From: Rhodanobacteraceae bacterium ZG21-1
GTDB taxonomy: Bacteria > Pseudomonadota > Gammaproteobacteria > Xanthomonadales > Rhodanobacteraceae
Direction of reading: 5' to 3'
DNA length: 64,000 nt
Assembly (NCBI GenBank): GCA_021390615.1
Contig: JAJEJU010000024.1
Coordinates: 310,001 to 374,000, forward strand
In this document: in pieces, positions 47,152 through 60,425 of the stretch
How positions within the stretch are numbered: the stretch's first letter is position 1
Layout: each line of letters opens with the position of its first letter
Made by a program: the position numbers and the translations under genes
The notes under the pieces: model-generated
What the model saw: only the letters and a program-made list of their open reading frames with translations
Databases searched by the model: none
Told to the model about the DNA's origin: nothing

Positions 47152-47535
47152 ATGGACGCGCAGAACATCCGAAGGGCGATCGACCGACACTGGGCGGCAT
47201 CCGCCGCCGGTGACCTGGTCGCCGAGCACGAGATCTATCACGACGATGCGGTGTGCGAGTACCCGCAGTCGGGCGAGGTCATCCGCGGCCGGCACAACTT
47301 GCAGGCACTGCGCAGCCATCACCCGGGCAAGCCCGCGGGATTCGCGGTGCGGCGCATCGTGGGAGAGGGCCACTTGTGGATCACCGAATACGTGATTGCT
47401 TACCAGGACAAGCCCAGCTACACGGTGAGCATCATGGAATTTCGCGACGGCAAGGTGTCGCGCGAGGTGCAGTATTTTGCCGATGCCTTCGAGGCTCCGG
47501 CCTGGCGCGCGCAGTGGGTCGAGCGGGAGCGGTGA
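47152..47535 (+). CDS. NTF2-like (SnoaL-type) protein
   Basis: This 127-residue protein starts at ATG 47152 with GGAGG six bases upstream; an in-frame ATG at 47122 is poorer. The alpha-helix plus curved-sheet pattern of the fold is visible: HWAASAAGDLVAEHEIYHDDAVCEYPQSGEVIRG, then GHLWITEYVIAYQDKPSYTVSIMEFRDGKVSREVQYFADAFEAPAWR, each broken here for length. The pocket usually binds small hydrophobic substrates; no catalytic role is assignable. It is a single gene. Confidence 0.85.
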   Translation: MDAQNIRRAIDRHWAASAAGDLVAEHEIYHDDAVCEYPQSGEVIRGRHNLQALRSHHPGKPAGFAVRRIVGEGHLWITEYVIAYQDKPSYTVSIMEFRDGKVSREVQYFADAFEAPAWRAQWVERER

Positions 47536-47943
47536 TCGACGAGCCGGGAGCGGCCCGAACCGGCCTGATGCTCCGGTGTCGATCGCAGTTCGAGCCTGGC
47601 GTGCGTGCTTCGCGCGCAGTGACGAACTCGACCTCGTCCCTCGACTCATTTCGACGCTGGCCAGTACAGGTGCGTCCTGCGTCGTGAGTTGCTTGCCGGG
47701 GTCTTTCAGAAATCGAACCGGCAAGGCCGGCGCGCTTGCCGGCCAGGGTGAAGCCGGCGCTGCTGACGCTGAGCGCCGATGTGCGCTACATGGGTCTTCG
47801 ATGCGCTTGCCGGGCTTTCTCGATCATGCAGCTTGCAGCCATCCGCCGGTATGACGGCTTGATTGCGATGGTCTCTCGCCGTCGCAGGCATCCGCACGCG
47901 AAGGCGCACGGATGCCTGCAGCTTCCGGAGATTTCGCTTTCGC
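47536..47943. other. Gene-free stretch with hairpins
   Basis: These 408 bases have no credible ORF. A CCGGCAAG/CTTGCCGG hairpin lies near 47720-47745, and an 11-bp perfect stem (47884-47894 with 47909-47919) lies just past the end of the SDR gene and may terminate it. The middle part has weak coding character on either strand and may be relic DNA. Confidence 0.45.
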
Positions 47944-48723
47944 CTAGAGGAACATGCCGCCCGAGGCCTCGATGCGCTGCCCGGTCACCCAGCGATTCGC
48001 GTCGTCGAGCAGGCTGGCGATCATTGGGCCGATGTCGTCGGGCAGGCCGGCTCGCCCCAGCGCGGTGTTCGCAGCGACCATGCGGTTGACCTCGGGGTTG
48101 TCGCGCACGGTGCCGCCGTTGAAGTCGGTCGCGATCGCGCCAGGCGCCACGGTGTTCACCGCGATACCGCGCGGACCGAGTTCCTTCGCCAGGTAGCGGG
48201 TGAGTACTTCGATGGCGCCTTTCATCGCCGCATAGGCCGAGGCGCCGGGCATCGAGAAGCGGGCCAGGCCGCTGGAGATGTTCACGATGCGGCCGCCGTC
48301 ATGGATCAGCGGCAGCAGCGCCTGGGTAAGAAAGTACACGCCCTTGAAGTGCACATTGCACAGGGCATCGAAGTGGGCCTCGGTGGTCTGCGCGAAGGGC
48401 GCGTGGTGGCCGGTGCCGGCATTGTTGATCAGGTAGTCGAATTGTTCTCGCTGCCACTGACGCTTCAGCGCGTCACGGACTTGTCCGGTGAAATCGCCGA
48501 ACGAGGCGACCTTGCCGGCGTCCAGCTGCAGCGCGACGGCCTGTCTGCCCAGCGCCTGGATCTCGGCGACGGCGGCGTCGGCCTCGGCGTGGTTGGCGTG
48601 ATAGGTGAGGATGACGTCCACGCCGCGCCGGGCCAGCGCGATCGCGGTGTTGCGGCCGAGGCCGCGGCTGCCGCCGGTGATCAGGGCGATCTTGGAGTGG
48701 GTGCCGTGGGTGTCGGGATTCAT
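47944..48723 (-). CDS. Short-chain dehydrogenase/reductase
   Basis: This 259-residue NAD(P)-dependent oxidoreductase has cofactor motif TGGSRGLGRN, NNAG, and the catalytic Ser with SAYAAMK (Tyr-x-x-x-Lys). The C-terminal WVTGQRIEASGGMFL is the classical SDR ending. The start at ATG 48723 is by family; it has no Shine-Dalgarno, and the bases before it read CCTCCTG, the opposite of one. It is divergent from an AraC regulator gene that probably controls it. Confidence 0.92.
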   Translation of the reverse strand: MNPDTHGTHSKIALITGGSRGLGRNTAIALARRGVDVILTYHANHAEADAAVAEIQALGRQAVALQLDAGKVASFGDFTGQVRDALKRQWQREQFDYLINNAGTGHHAPFAQTTEAHFDALCNVHFKGVYFLTQALLPLIHDGGRIVNISSGLARFSMPGASAYAAMKGAIEVLTRYLAKELGPRGIAVNTVAPGAIATDFNGGTVRDNPEVNRMVAANTALGRAGLPDDIGPMIASLLDDANRWVTGQRIEASGGMFL

Positions 48724-48899
48724 CAGGAGGCTCGCTCGGGAAGAAACGGGGAGGGCCACTCTAGACCCGCGAAGGTGCAGCCCGAATGCCGAAACTCACG
48801 AAGTTCTTGCCTGATCCTCCAGAGGGCGGTGGTGCGAGGCCGGATCGGGCGCACAATGCCAGGCCTGGCCGGGCTTGCCGGCAAGCGCAGAGATCCACC

Positions 48900-49787
48900 A
48901 TGCATCCCGCCCTGAAACTTGCCTTGAGTCGCTACATGGACGCCCACGGCGGCAGCGACGGCCCCTACGTCACCGCCGTCGACGGTTTCTACCTGTTGCG
49001 CGCCAGCGGCGAAACCCTGCCGAACCCGCGCATCTATCAGCCGGCGCTGTGCGTGGTGGCGCAGGGCGCCAAGCGGGTGATGCTCGGCGACGAGGTCTTC
49101 GACTACCGCGAAGGGCAGGCGCTGGTGATAAGCATCGAGCTGCCGGTGCTGGGCAAGGTGATCCATGCCAGCGCCGAGCGCCCCTTTCTCGGGCTCAGCC
49201 TGGATCTGGACCTGCACGCGCTGCGCGAGGTGATGGCGCAGCTCGACCCGCCGCCGCAGCCAGCGCCCGGCGGTCTCGGCCTGTTCGTCGGCGAGCTGGG
49301 CGAGGCGCTGGCCGACTGCCTGGTGCGGCTGGTCCGCCTGCTCGACACGCCGGAAGCGATCCCGGTGCTGCGGTCGGGGATCATGCGCGAGATCTGCTAT
49401 TGGCTGCTGGTCGGCCCGCACGGCGGCGAGGTGTGCAAGATCGCCTTGCCGAACGGTCCGGTGCAGCGCATCGCCGAGGCGCTGCACCTGCTGCGCGAGG
49501 ACATCGCCCGCCCGATCCGCATCGAGCGGCTGGCCGCAGTGGCAAGCATGAGCCCGTCGTCGTTCCACCAGCACTTCAAGACGCTCACTTCGCTGACCCC
49601 GCTGCAGTACCAGAAGCAACTGCGCCTGCAGGAAGCCAGGCGCCTGATGCTGGCTGGACAGGCCAATGCGGTCAGCGCGGCCTATCGGGTGGGCTACGAG
49701 AGCCCCTCCCAGTTCAGCCGCGAATACGCGCGCATGTTCGGCGCGCCGCCGCGGCGCGACATCGCCGCCCATGCGAGCGTGGCCTGA
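48900..49787 (+). CDS. AraC-family transcriptional regulator (AraC_N type)
   Basis: This regulator of 295 residues has the AraC-type N-terminal domain at about 25-170 (FYLLRASGETLPNPRIYQPALCVVAQGAKRV split here) and two helix-turn-helix motifs at the C-terminus (IERLAAVASMSPSSFHQHFK; AAYRVGYESPSQFSREYARMFG). ATG 48900 (MHPALKLALSRYM) is the typical start. AraC_N regulators are commonly divergent from oxidoreductases, as here with the SDR. Confidence 0.93.
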   Translation: MHPALKLALSRYMDAHGGSDGPYVTAVDGFYLLRASGETLPNPRIYQPALCVVAQGAKRVMLGDEVFDYREGQALVISIELPVLGKVIHASAERPFLGLSLDLDLHALREVMAQLDPPPQPAPGGLGLFVGELGEALADCLVRLVRLLDTPEAIPVLRSGIMREICYWLLVGPHGGEVCKIALPNGPVQRIAEALHLLREDIARPIRIERLAAVASMSPSSFHQHFKTLTSLTPLQYQKQLRLQEARRLMLAGQANAVSAAYRVGYESPSQFSREYARMFGAPPRRDIAAHASVA

Positions 49788-49837
49788 TCTCGCCTCGACA
49801 CGATGCGTAGCGCCGAAAGGCTCGGCGCCGGTCCGCT

Positions 49838-51575
<1,738 letters not shown>

Positions 51576-51627
51576 TCAAAAAGATAGATAATCCTTTCAG
51601 TGCCTCTCTAGCTAAAAAGAATTATTC

Positions 51628-51656
51628 TGGTGCGTCCATTTCACTTTAATGGTGCA
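51628..51656 (-). promoter_or_regulatory. Possible NtrC half-sites upstream of glnK
   Basis: TGGTGC at 51628-51633 and TGGTGCA at 51650-51656 (plus strand) are direct half-site matches to the NtrC element GCACCA/TGGTGC, 22 bp apart, roughly 90-110 bp upstream of the sigma-54 promoter. They are half-sites only; a full inverted site is not seen. Confidence 0.4.
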
Positions 51657-51743
51657 ACTCGCTGCAAATCGAGCGCAGGCCTGCATTGACCCTGTCTGCT
51701 CAAATCAGTACCATTTTGGTCTGGTATCGAGACGGGCATCCCC

Positions 51744-52181
51744 ATGCTGCGCGTCAGCCGACTCACCGATTACGCCACCGTGGTGATGACCTGCATCGCC
51801 GCGCACCCCGCCGACGTGCTCAGCACGGCGCAGATTGCCGACGAGGCGCATTTGGAATTGCCGACCGTGAGCAAGCTGCTGAAGACGCTGGGCCATGCCG
51901 GCCTGGTCGAATCGTTCCGGGGCGTGAACGGCGGTTACCGGCTGGCGCGCGACGCGCACGACATCTCCCTGGCGCAGATCGTCGAGGCGATGGAAGGACC
52001 GATCGGCATGACCGAATGCAGCGTGGCCGAAGGCCAGTGCGAACGCGAGGCGCGCTGCAACGTGCGCGGCAGCTGGCGGCAGGTGAACAGCGTGCTCAGC
52101 GGCGCGCTGCGCTCGGTCAGCCTGGCCGACATGCTGCCGGCCGCGTCGGTCGCCGTGCCGGAGCGGCCGGCGGCGAGTTGA
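51744..52181 (+). CDS. Rrf2-family SUF regulator
   Basis: This 145-residue winged-helix protein has LRVSRLTDYATVVMTCIA, recognition region TAQIADEAHLELPTVSKLLKTLG (split) and the [2Fe-2S] ligand cluster ECSVAEGQCEREARC, three Cys as in IscR-like regulators. It should sense iron-sulfur status and control the suf genes that begin 78 bases downstream. An ACCATTTTGGT palindrome at 51710-51720 is a possible autoregulatory site. Confidence 0.94.
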   Translation: MLRVSRLTDYATVVMTCIAAHPADVLSTAQIADEAHLELPTVSKLLKTLGHAGLVESFRGVNGGYRLARDAHDISLAQIVEAMEGPIGMTECSVAEGQCEREARCNVRGSWRQVNSVLSGALRSVSLADMLPAASVAVPERPAAS

Positions 52182-52259
52182 GGCCTTGAACGAGAGCGGC
52201 GGCCACGGACGGCTGCTTCAGACTTCCACCATCGGGACGATGGCAACACTGAGACAGCC

Positions 52260-53729
<1,470 letters not shown>

Positions 53730-53732
53730 GCG

Positions 53733-53978
53733 ATGCGGCGTTTTGCGGCCATCTGGCTTTTCCTGCTCTCGGCCCTGCTCACCTTGGTGGTGGTCACGGT
53801 GTGGATGGAGCATCGCAACGGCGCGGACTGCGGCAACCAGCGCATGGTCTGCTACGACAGCGCCGGCGGCATGGAGCCGTGGTTGGCCGCCGTGGTGTTC
53901 GGTGTGCTGGTGGCGCTCGGCCTGGCGTCCACGCTGTACTGGGCCGTGCAGATCTTCCGGCGGAGGCAGGCCTCGTGA
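53733..53978 (+). CDS. Small two-helix membrane protein
   Basis: This 81-residue protein has two transmembrane helices (residues 5-24 and 50-70) and a short periplasmic-side loop with two Cys (DCGNQRMVC). It starts three bases after the sufB stop and overlaps the next gene, so it is part of the operon. No family is recognised. The Cys pair in an iron-sulfur operon is suggestive but proves nothing. Confidence 0.72.
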   Translation: MRRFAAIWLFLLSALLTLVVVTVWMEHRNGADCGNQRMVCYDSAGGMEPWLAAVVFGVLVALGLASTLYWAVQIFRRRQAS

Positions 53979-54631
53979 ACCGCGTGGATGCCGAGCATTG
54001 GGACGCCGTCTATGGCACCAAGGGCGAGCTGCAGACCAGCTGGTTCCGCCCGCATCTCGACGAATCGCTGCGCCTGATCGACGCGCTGCAGCTGCCGCGC
54101 TCGGCGGCGCTGCTCGATGTCGGCGGCGGCCGTTCCAGCCTGGTCGATGACCTGCTCAAGCGCGGCTTTGGCGATGTCGACGTGCTCGATCTCTCGGCAG
54201 TCGCGCTGGCAGAGGCGCGCCAGCGGCTCGGCGCGCGCGGAGAGCAGGTGCGCTGGCTGGCCGGCGACGTCACTGAAATCGCCTTGCCGGTCGCGCGCTA
54301 CGCGCTCTGGCACGATCGCGCGGTGTTCCATTTTCTCACCGACGCCGAGGCGCAGGCACGCTACCTCGCCGCGGCTGCGCGCGCGGTGCGGCCGGGCGGC
54401 CATCTTGTGCTCGGCACCTTCGCCGAAGACGGTCCCGAGCGCTGCAGCGGCCTGCCGGTGGCGCGCTACGGCGCCGATGCGCTGGCCGCGCGATTCGCGC
54501 CGCTGTTCGAGCGAGTCGCCGACAGCCGCGAGCTGCATCGCACGCCGGCCGGCACCGAGCAGGCGTTTACCTATGTGGTGCTGCGCCGGCGCGATCGCGA
54601 CGACGCAGCCGAAGCGGACCTCCAGGCATGA
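53975..54631 (+). CDS. Class I SAM-dependent methyltransferase
   Basis: This 218-residue enzyme starts at GTG 53975, overlapping the previous stop (GTGA) and preceded by GGAGG. The SAM motif I is LLDVGGGRSSLVDDLL, followed by VDVLDLS (motif II Asp) and WLAGDVTEI, and a motif-IV-like WHDRAVFHFL. The WDAVYGTKGELQTSWF start is typical of thiopurine/tellurite-type small-molecule methyltransferases. The substrate is unknown. Confidence 0.88.
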   Translation: MNRVDAEHWDAVYGTKGELQTSWFRPHLDESLRLIDALQLPRSAALLDVGGGRSSLVDDLLKRGFGDVDVLDLSAVALAEARQRLGARGEQVRWLAGDVTEIALPVARYALWHDRAVFHFLTDAEAQARYLAAAARAVRPGGHLVLGTFAEDGPERCSGLPVARYGADALAARFAPLFERVADSRELHRTPAGTEQAFTYVVLRRRDRDDAAEADLQA

Positions 54632-55203
54632 GCAAGCCCGAACAGACGCAGGACCCCAACATCGTGGCCGATCACGGCCAGGATGCGGACGCGTTGCGGA
54701 TACGCCCGGCACGCGACGCCGACGCGGGCGACATCCTCGCCATGATCCGCGAGCTGGCGGTCTACGAAAAACTGCTGCATCAGGTGGATGCCAGTGAGGA
54801 CGACATCCGGCGCGATCTGTTCGGCCCCACGCCGGTGGCGCATGCCGACATTGCCGAATGGCAGGGCGAGGTCGCCGGCTTCGCGCTGTGGTTCTACAAC
54901 TACTCCACCTTCCGCGGCCGCGCCGGCATCTACCTGGAAGACCTGTTCGTGCGGCCGGCGTTCCGCGGCAACGGCCTGGGCAAGGCCTTGATCGCCCGGC
55001 TCGCCCAGCGCTGCGTGGACGAGGGCCTGCCGCGCCTGCAATGGCAGGTGCTGGACTGGAACACGCCCGCCATCGATTTTTACCGTTCGCTCGACGCCGA
55101 CCTGCTCGGCGAATGGGTGACCTGCCGCATGGGCGAATCGGCTATCGATGCGCTCGCCCGCCAATATCCGCCGCTCGGCCGCGAGCCGGGCGCCAAGCCT
55201 TGA
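54628..55203 (+). CDS. GNAT-family N-acetyltransferase
   Basis: This 191-residue protein overlaps the methyltransferase by four bases (ATGA). The acetyl-CoA site is LEDLFVRPAFRGNGLGKALIARLA (motif A, R-G-x-G-x-G), followed by LQWQVLDWNTPAIDFYRSLDA, a pattern close to diamine/spermidine acetyltransferases (SSAT-like). A roughly 20-residue acidic N-terminal extension precedes the domain. It sits between sufB and sufC. Confidence 0.9.
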   Translation: MSKPEQTQDPNIVADHGQDADALRIRPARDADAGDILAMIRELAVYEKLLHQVDASEDDIRRDLFGPTPVAHADIAEWQGEVAGFALWFYNYSTFRGRAGIYLEDLFVRPAFRGNGLGKALIARLAQRCVDEGLPRLQWQVLDWNTPAIDFYRSLDADLLGEWVTCRMGESAIDALARQYPPLGREPGAKP

Positions 55204-55213
55204 AGTCGAGACC

Positions 55214-55977
<764 letters not shown>

Positions 55978-55981
<4 letters not shown>

Positions 55982-57300
55982 GCAGTCCGTTCGTGCAGTC
56001 CATGCTGGCGGCGGCGGAGACCATGCCGCCAGCGCATAAATTGCTGGATGCACAGCGGCGCGAGCGGCTGCAGGCCTTCGTGGAACACGGCTTGCCCACG
56101 ACGCGCCGGGAAGCATGGAAATACACCAGCCTGCGTGCGCTGGAGCAGCGCAGCTTTGTGGCGGTCGACCCTGATGCGCCGGTCGAGGTGGATGCGGCGC
56201 AATGGGCATTGCCCGGTGTGGATGGTCCGCGTCTGGTTTTCGTCGATGGTGTGTTCCGCGCCGAGTTGTCGCGGCTCGACGCGCTGCCGGCTGGGTTGCG
56301 ACTGCAGCCTTTCGCTGCGCCTGCCGAGGCGAAGCAGGCCACGCAGGACGACATGCTCGCGATTTACCGGCAGGAAATCCGGCGCACGCGCGATGCAGAT
56401 CATGCCTTCACCAATCTCGACCTGGCCTTGGCGCGCAGTGGCGCGATCCTGGTGGTCGAACAAGATGCCGTGCTGACGCAGCCGATCCATCTGGTATTTG
56501 CCGGCGCGCCGGCATCGCAGGCGCTGGCGTGGCACACGCGCAACATGCTGCTGGTGGAGTCGGGCGCCCGCGCCAGCGTGGTCGAGCATCATCTGGGATG
56601 GGGCGAGCAGAGCTATCTGAGCAATGCTTTCTCCGACATCCAGGTGGACCGCGGCGGCACGCTCGAGTTGATCGTCCTGCAGCAGAGTGCCGCCAAAGCG
56701 ACCCTGATCCGCCATACCGACTGCCACCTTGGCGCAGCGGCGACGCTGCGCCTGCACGTGCTCGAACTGGGCGGTGGCCTGGTGCGCCACGACCTGCATG
56801 CCAGGCTGGCGGGAGAGGGGGCGCGGCTCGATACGCGCGGGGTGTTCATGCTGCGCGAGCGCCAGCACGTCGATACCCAGCTGGCTATCCATCATCAGGC
56901 GCCGAACACCGCTTCGGATTCGGTCTGGCGTGGCGTGGCGGACGAGCGCGCGCGCGGCGTGTTCCGCGGCGCGATCAAGGTGGCCGAGGGCGCCGACGGC
57001 GCTGACGCAGCGCTCAGCAACAAGAACCTGCTGCTTTCGGCCCAGGCCGAGATCGACACCAAGCCCGAACTGGAGATTTACGCCGACGAGGTGAAGGCAG
57101 CCCACGGCGCCACCATCGGCCAACTCGACGAGCGCGCGCTGTTCTATCTGCGCTCGCGCGGCATTCCCCTCGCCGAGGCGCGCGCCCTGCTGACCGCGGC
57201 GTTCTGCCGCGCCGTGCTGCAGGACCTGCCGAACGAGGCCTTGCGCGAGCATCTTTCGACCCTGCTGAGCGAGCGCCTGCCTGCCGACGAGGCGGCATGA
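55978..57300 (+). CDS. sufD: Fe-S cluster assembly protein SufD
   Basis: This 440-residue SufB paralogue is the partner in SufBC2D. N-terminal RREAWKYTSLRALEQR, central beta-helix and C-terminal HGATIGQLDERALFYLRSRGIPLAEARALLTAAF (split) mark the family. It is coupled to sufC by ATGA and followed by sufS 43 bases later. Confidence 0.97.
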
Positions 57301-57343
57301 GCGGACGCTGCGGCCGCCACCGGCATTTCGCGGACACCCATCG

Positions 57344-58588
57344 ATGAACGCACAGACCCGACCGATCGCTCCCTTCGACGTGCAGCGCGTGCGCGCGGAT
57401 TTTCCGCTGCTGGCGCGACAGGTGCACGGCAAGCCGCTGGTCTACTTCGACAACGCCAACACCAGCCAGAAACCGCGGCAGGTGATCGAGGCGGTGGACC
57501 GGCACTACCGCGAGCACAACGCCAACGTGGCGCGCGCGGTGCATCAGCTGGGCGAGGAAGCCACCGCCGCCTATGAGGGCGCGCGCGACCGGCTGGCGGG
57601 CCTGCTGCATGCCGCTTCGCGCGACGAAGTGGTGCTCACCAGCGGCACCACCCAGTCGATCAACCTGGTCGCCTACAGCTTCGCCTTGCCGAAGCTGCAG
57701 CCCGGCGACGCGATCCTCACCACGGTGATGGAGCATCACGCCAATATCGTGCCGTGGCAGCTGGTCGCCGCGCGCAGCGGCGCCACGGTGAAGGCCGCGC
57801 CGATCGACGAGCGCGGCGAGCTGATCGTCGAGAAGTACCTGGCGATGCTCACGCCGGAAGTGAAGCTGGCCTGCGTCGCGCACGTCTCCAACGTGCTCGG
57901 GACGGTGAATCCGGTGCAGGAGATCGCGCGCGAGTGCCGCCGGCGCGGCATCCCGCTGCTGGTCGACGGCTCGCAGGCCGTGCCGCATCGGCCGGTGGAT
58001 GTGCAGGCGCTGGGCTGCGACTTCTACGCGATCACCGGGCACAAGATGCTGGCGCCCACCGGCACCGGCGCGCTGTGGGCGAAGCGCGAGCACCTGCAGG
58101 CCATGCCGCCGTTCTTCGGCGGCGGCGAGATGATCCGCGAGGTGCGCTTCGACGGCACCACCTTCGCCGAACCGCCGCACAAGTTCGAGGCCGGCACGCC
58201 GAACATCGCCGGCTTCGCCGGCATCGGCGTCGCGATCGACTACTACGCGTCGCTGGGCTTCGAGGCCCTGCACGCGTGGGAGCAGGAGCTGATGCGCTAT
58301 GCGCTGGAGCGCATCGAGGAGATTCCGGGCGTCCGCATCTTCGGTACCGCGCAGGAACGCGAGCCGGTGATCTCCTTCCTGCTCGACGGTGCGCAGGCGA
58401 CCGACCTGGCCACCTTGCTCGACCTGGAAGGCGTGGCGGTGCGCTCGGGCCATCATTGCGCCCATCCGCTGATGCAGTTCTTCGGCGTACCGGCCACGTT
58501 GCGCGCCTCGCTGGCGTTCTACAACACCCGTGAGGAAGTCGACGCCTTCATCGCCGCCCTGCTGAAGGCGCGCAAGCTGCTGCGCTGA
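57344..58588 (+). CDS. sufS: Cysteine desulfurase SufS
   Basis: This PLP enzyme of 414 residues supplies sulfur from cysteine. The PLP Lys is in YAITGHKMLAPTGTG, the persulfide Cys is in VRSGHHCAHPLMQF, and TSGTTQSINLVAYS binds cofactor phosphate. ATG 57344 gives MNAQTRPIAPFDVQRVRADF. It is the last suf gene seen. No sufE, sufU or sufA follows within the window. Confidence 0.96.
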   Translation: MNAQTRPIAPFDVQRVRADFPLLARQVHGKPLVYFDNANTSQKPRQVIEAVDRHYREHNANVARAVHQLGEEATAAYEGARDRLAGLLHAASRDEVVLTSGTTQSINLVAYSFALPKLQPGDAILTTVMEHHANIVPWQLVAARSGATVKAAPIDERGELIVEKYLAMLTPEVKLACVAHVSNVLGTVNPVQEIARECRRRGIPLLVDGSQAVPHRPVDVQALGCDFYAITGHKMLAPTGTGALWAKREHLQAMPPFFGGGEMIREVRFDGTTFAEPPHKFEAGTPNIAGFAGIGVAIDYYASLGFEALHAWEQELMRYALERIEEIPGVRIFGTAQEREPVISFLLDGAQATDLATLLDLEGVAVRSGHHCAHPLMQFFGVPATLRASLAFYNTREEVDAFIAALLKARKLLR

Positions 58589-58605
58589 GCCGGCGCGAGA
58601 CGGTT

Positions 58606-58642
58606 CAGCGCGCGACGACCCAGCGCGCGACGACCCAGCGCG
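58606..58642 (+). repeat. 15-bp tandem repeat, 2.5 copies
   Basis: The unit CAGCGCGCGACGACC occurs at 58606-58620 and 58621-58635, with a partial third copy, just after the sufS stop. The meaning is unknown. Confidence 0.8.
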
Positions 58643-58844
58643 ATGCCGTCCGGATCGCCGTGCTCGCGCGATCCGGCAGACGTGGATAAGTCGGCGTTCG
58701 TCGCGCCAGCCCAAGCTGGGCAGCGTGAATGCGATGCGGCTCATGCTGCGCGCCGCGTGGGCATGAATGCCTGGCACAGCCGCCCCGATCTCACCAAGAA
58801 CCCGACCGCTGCGGCATCGAAGCCGCAGCCTCGCAATGCCTGCG

Positions 58845-59225
58845 TTAGGCGGCGAATTTGCGGTCGAAGCTGCGATTGTGGCGCTCGATCGCCGGCAGGG
58901 ACTGCTCGGCCCAGTCCTTCAGCGCGCTGACGATGGGCAGCAGGCTGCGCGCCAGCGGACTCAGTGCGTACTCCACCCGCAGCGGGCGCTCGTCGTACAG
59001 GCGGCGCTCGACCAGGCCGTCGCGCTCCATCGCGCGCAAGGTCTGAGTCAGCACTTTCTGCGAGACGCCTTCCAGGCGGCGGCGGATGTCGCCGAAGCGC
59101 AGGGCGGAATCCTGCAAGGCGACCATGCTCAGCACGGTCCATTTCTGGCCGACGCGCGAAAGCACGGCGCGCGACGGGCATACCTTGAGGAAGGCATCGG
59201 GCGGCAGCAGGATCTTCTTCGACAT
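58845..59225 (-). CDS. HxlR-type winged-helix regulator
   Basis: This 126-residue regulator has the HxlR pattern CPSRAVLSRVGQKWTVLSMVAL, GDIRRRLEGVSQKVLTQTLRAMERDGLVERR (split) and a C-terminal helix. ATG 59225 (MSKKILLPPDAF) is selected by family; no strong ribosome site is seen. It is divergent from a NADPH-binding oxidoreductase gene, the usual arrangement in which the regulator controls a redox enzyme. Confidence 0.9.
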   Translation of the reverse strand: MSKKILLPPDAFLKVCPSRAVLSRVGQKWTVLSMVALQDSALRFGDIRRRLEGVSQKVLTQTLRAMERDGLVERRLYDERPLRVEYALSPLARSLLPIVSALKDWAEQSLPAIERHNRSFDRKFAA

Positions 59226-59302
59226 GGTTACTTTTGGGTACCTAATTGCCAATTCACACCATGAGGCCATGATAGCCGCTCCCCAACACAGAGGCGGCAG
59301 AC

Positions 59303-59926
59303 ATGAACATCGGATTTCTCGGCGGTGGCAGTTTCGGCGGCAGCCTGGCGCCGCTGCTGGCGGCGGCCGGGCACGAGGTGGTGGTGGGCCTGCGTGACCC
59401 GCGCAAGGCTGCCGACGGAGCGCCATATCGCGTCGCTTCGCTGGAGCAGGCAGCCGAGCACGGCGAGGCGATCATCATCGCCATCCCGTATCTGGCCTGC
59501 GCGGACGTGCTGCCGGCCCTGGCTTCCCGCCTGGCCGGCAAGATCGTGGTGGACGCCACCAATCCGCTGCGCGAGGACTGGTCGCCGCTGTCCTTCGACG
59601 ACGGAGTTTCGGCGGCCGAAACCCTGCGGCGGCTGTTGCCGGGCGTGCGCCTGGTGAAGGCGTTCAACACCGTGTTCGCCGACGCCATCCGCTGCGCGCC
59701 GCTGGAAACGTCGCCGCAGCGTCCCACCGTCTTCGTGGCCGGCGACGATGCGTCGGCCAACGAAAGCATCGCCGGCCTGGCGGCCAGCGCGGGATTCACG
59801 CCGATGATCGCCGGGCCGCTGAGCCATGCGCGCTACCTGGAGGCGATGGCGCATCTCAACATCCAGCTTGCGGTGGTGCGCGGCGGCGGCACCAATGCCG
59901 GCTACTTTTACCGGCAGGGCTTGTGA
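59303..59926 (+). CDS. NADPH-dependent F420-reductase-like protein
   Basis: This 207-residue Rossmann protein has a glycine-rich start MNIGFLGGGSFGGSLAPLLAAAG and an Arg at the end of beta2 (VGLRDPRK) that favours NADP. DATNPL and VKAFNTVFAD are typical of this family. True F420 is unlikely in this lineage, so it probably reduces another substrate. GAGG precedes ATG 59303. It lies between two HxlR regulator genes. Confidence 0.88.
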   Translation: MNIGFLGGGSFGGSLAPLLAAAGHEVVVGLRDPRKAADGAPYRVASLEQAAEHGEAIIIAIPYLACADVLPALASRLAGKIVVDATNPLREDWSPLSFDDGVSAAETLRRLLPGVRLVKAFNTVFADAIRCAPLETSPQRPTVFVAGDDASANESIAGLAASAGFTPMIAGPLSHARYLEAMAHLNIQLAVVRGGGTNAGYFYRQGL

Positions 59927-59978
59927 GTCCGCAGGCGATGCGTACCCACGAAGGGCAGGGCGAGGATCGCCGTCGGCG

Positions 59979-60425
59979 CTAGGCGATCCGCTTCACCAGG
60001 GTGTCGTCGGCCTCCAGCGGACGGCCGTCGCGGCCCAGCGGGCGCATCGGCGGCAGCGGCTTGCCGTCCGCGCGCGCGACCAGCTTGGAATGGCGTTCGC
60101 CCTTGCCGTACAGATGCGCCTCGCCCCACTGGCGCAGGCCGACGATGACCGGGAACAGGTCCTTGCCACGGCGGGTCAGCGCATATTCGCTGTGGCTGCC
60201 GCCGTCGGCGGCGGCCACCTGTTCCAGGATGCCGGCCTCGACCAGGCGCCGCAGCCGGTCGGCCAGGATGTTGCGCGCGATACCGAGGTCGTCGAGGAAC
60301 TCGCCGTAGCGGCGCATGCCGTCGAAGGCGTTACGTACGATCAGCAGGGACCAGGCGTCGCCGACCTGTTCCAGCGAGCGGGCCACCGGGCATTGCCCGT
60401 CCTGTCGATGCTTTTGCCGGGCCAT
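59979..60425 (-). CDS. HxlR-type winged-helix regulator (second)
   Basis: This 148-residue regulator starts at ATG 60425 with GGAGAGG upstream. It shows CPVARSLEQVGDAWSLLIVRNAFDG and FLDDLGIARNILADRLRRLVEAGIL, plus a C-terminal extension (HSKLVARADGKPLPPMRPLG) found in HxlR members of the larger subgroup. It converges on the F420-reductase-like gene and is divergent from the acyltransferase. Confidence 0.92.
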   Translation of the reverse strand: MARQKHRQDGQCPVARSLEQVGDAWSLLIVRNAFDGMRRYGEFLDDLGIARNILADRLRRLVEAGILEQVAAADGGSHSEYALTRRGKDLFPVIVGLRQWGEAHLYGKGERHSKLVARADGKPLPPMRPLGRDGRPLEADDTLVKRIA

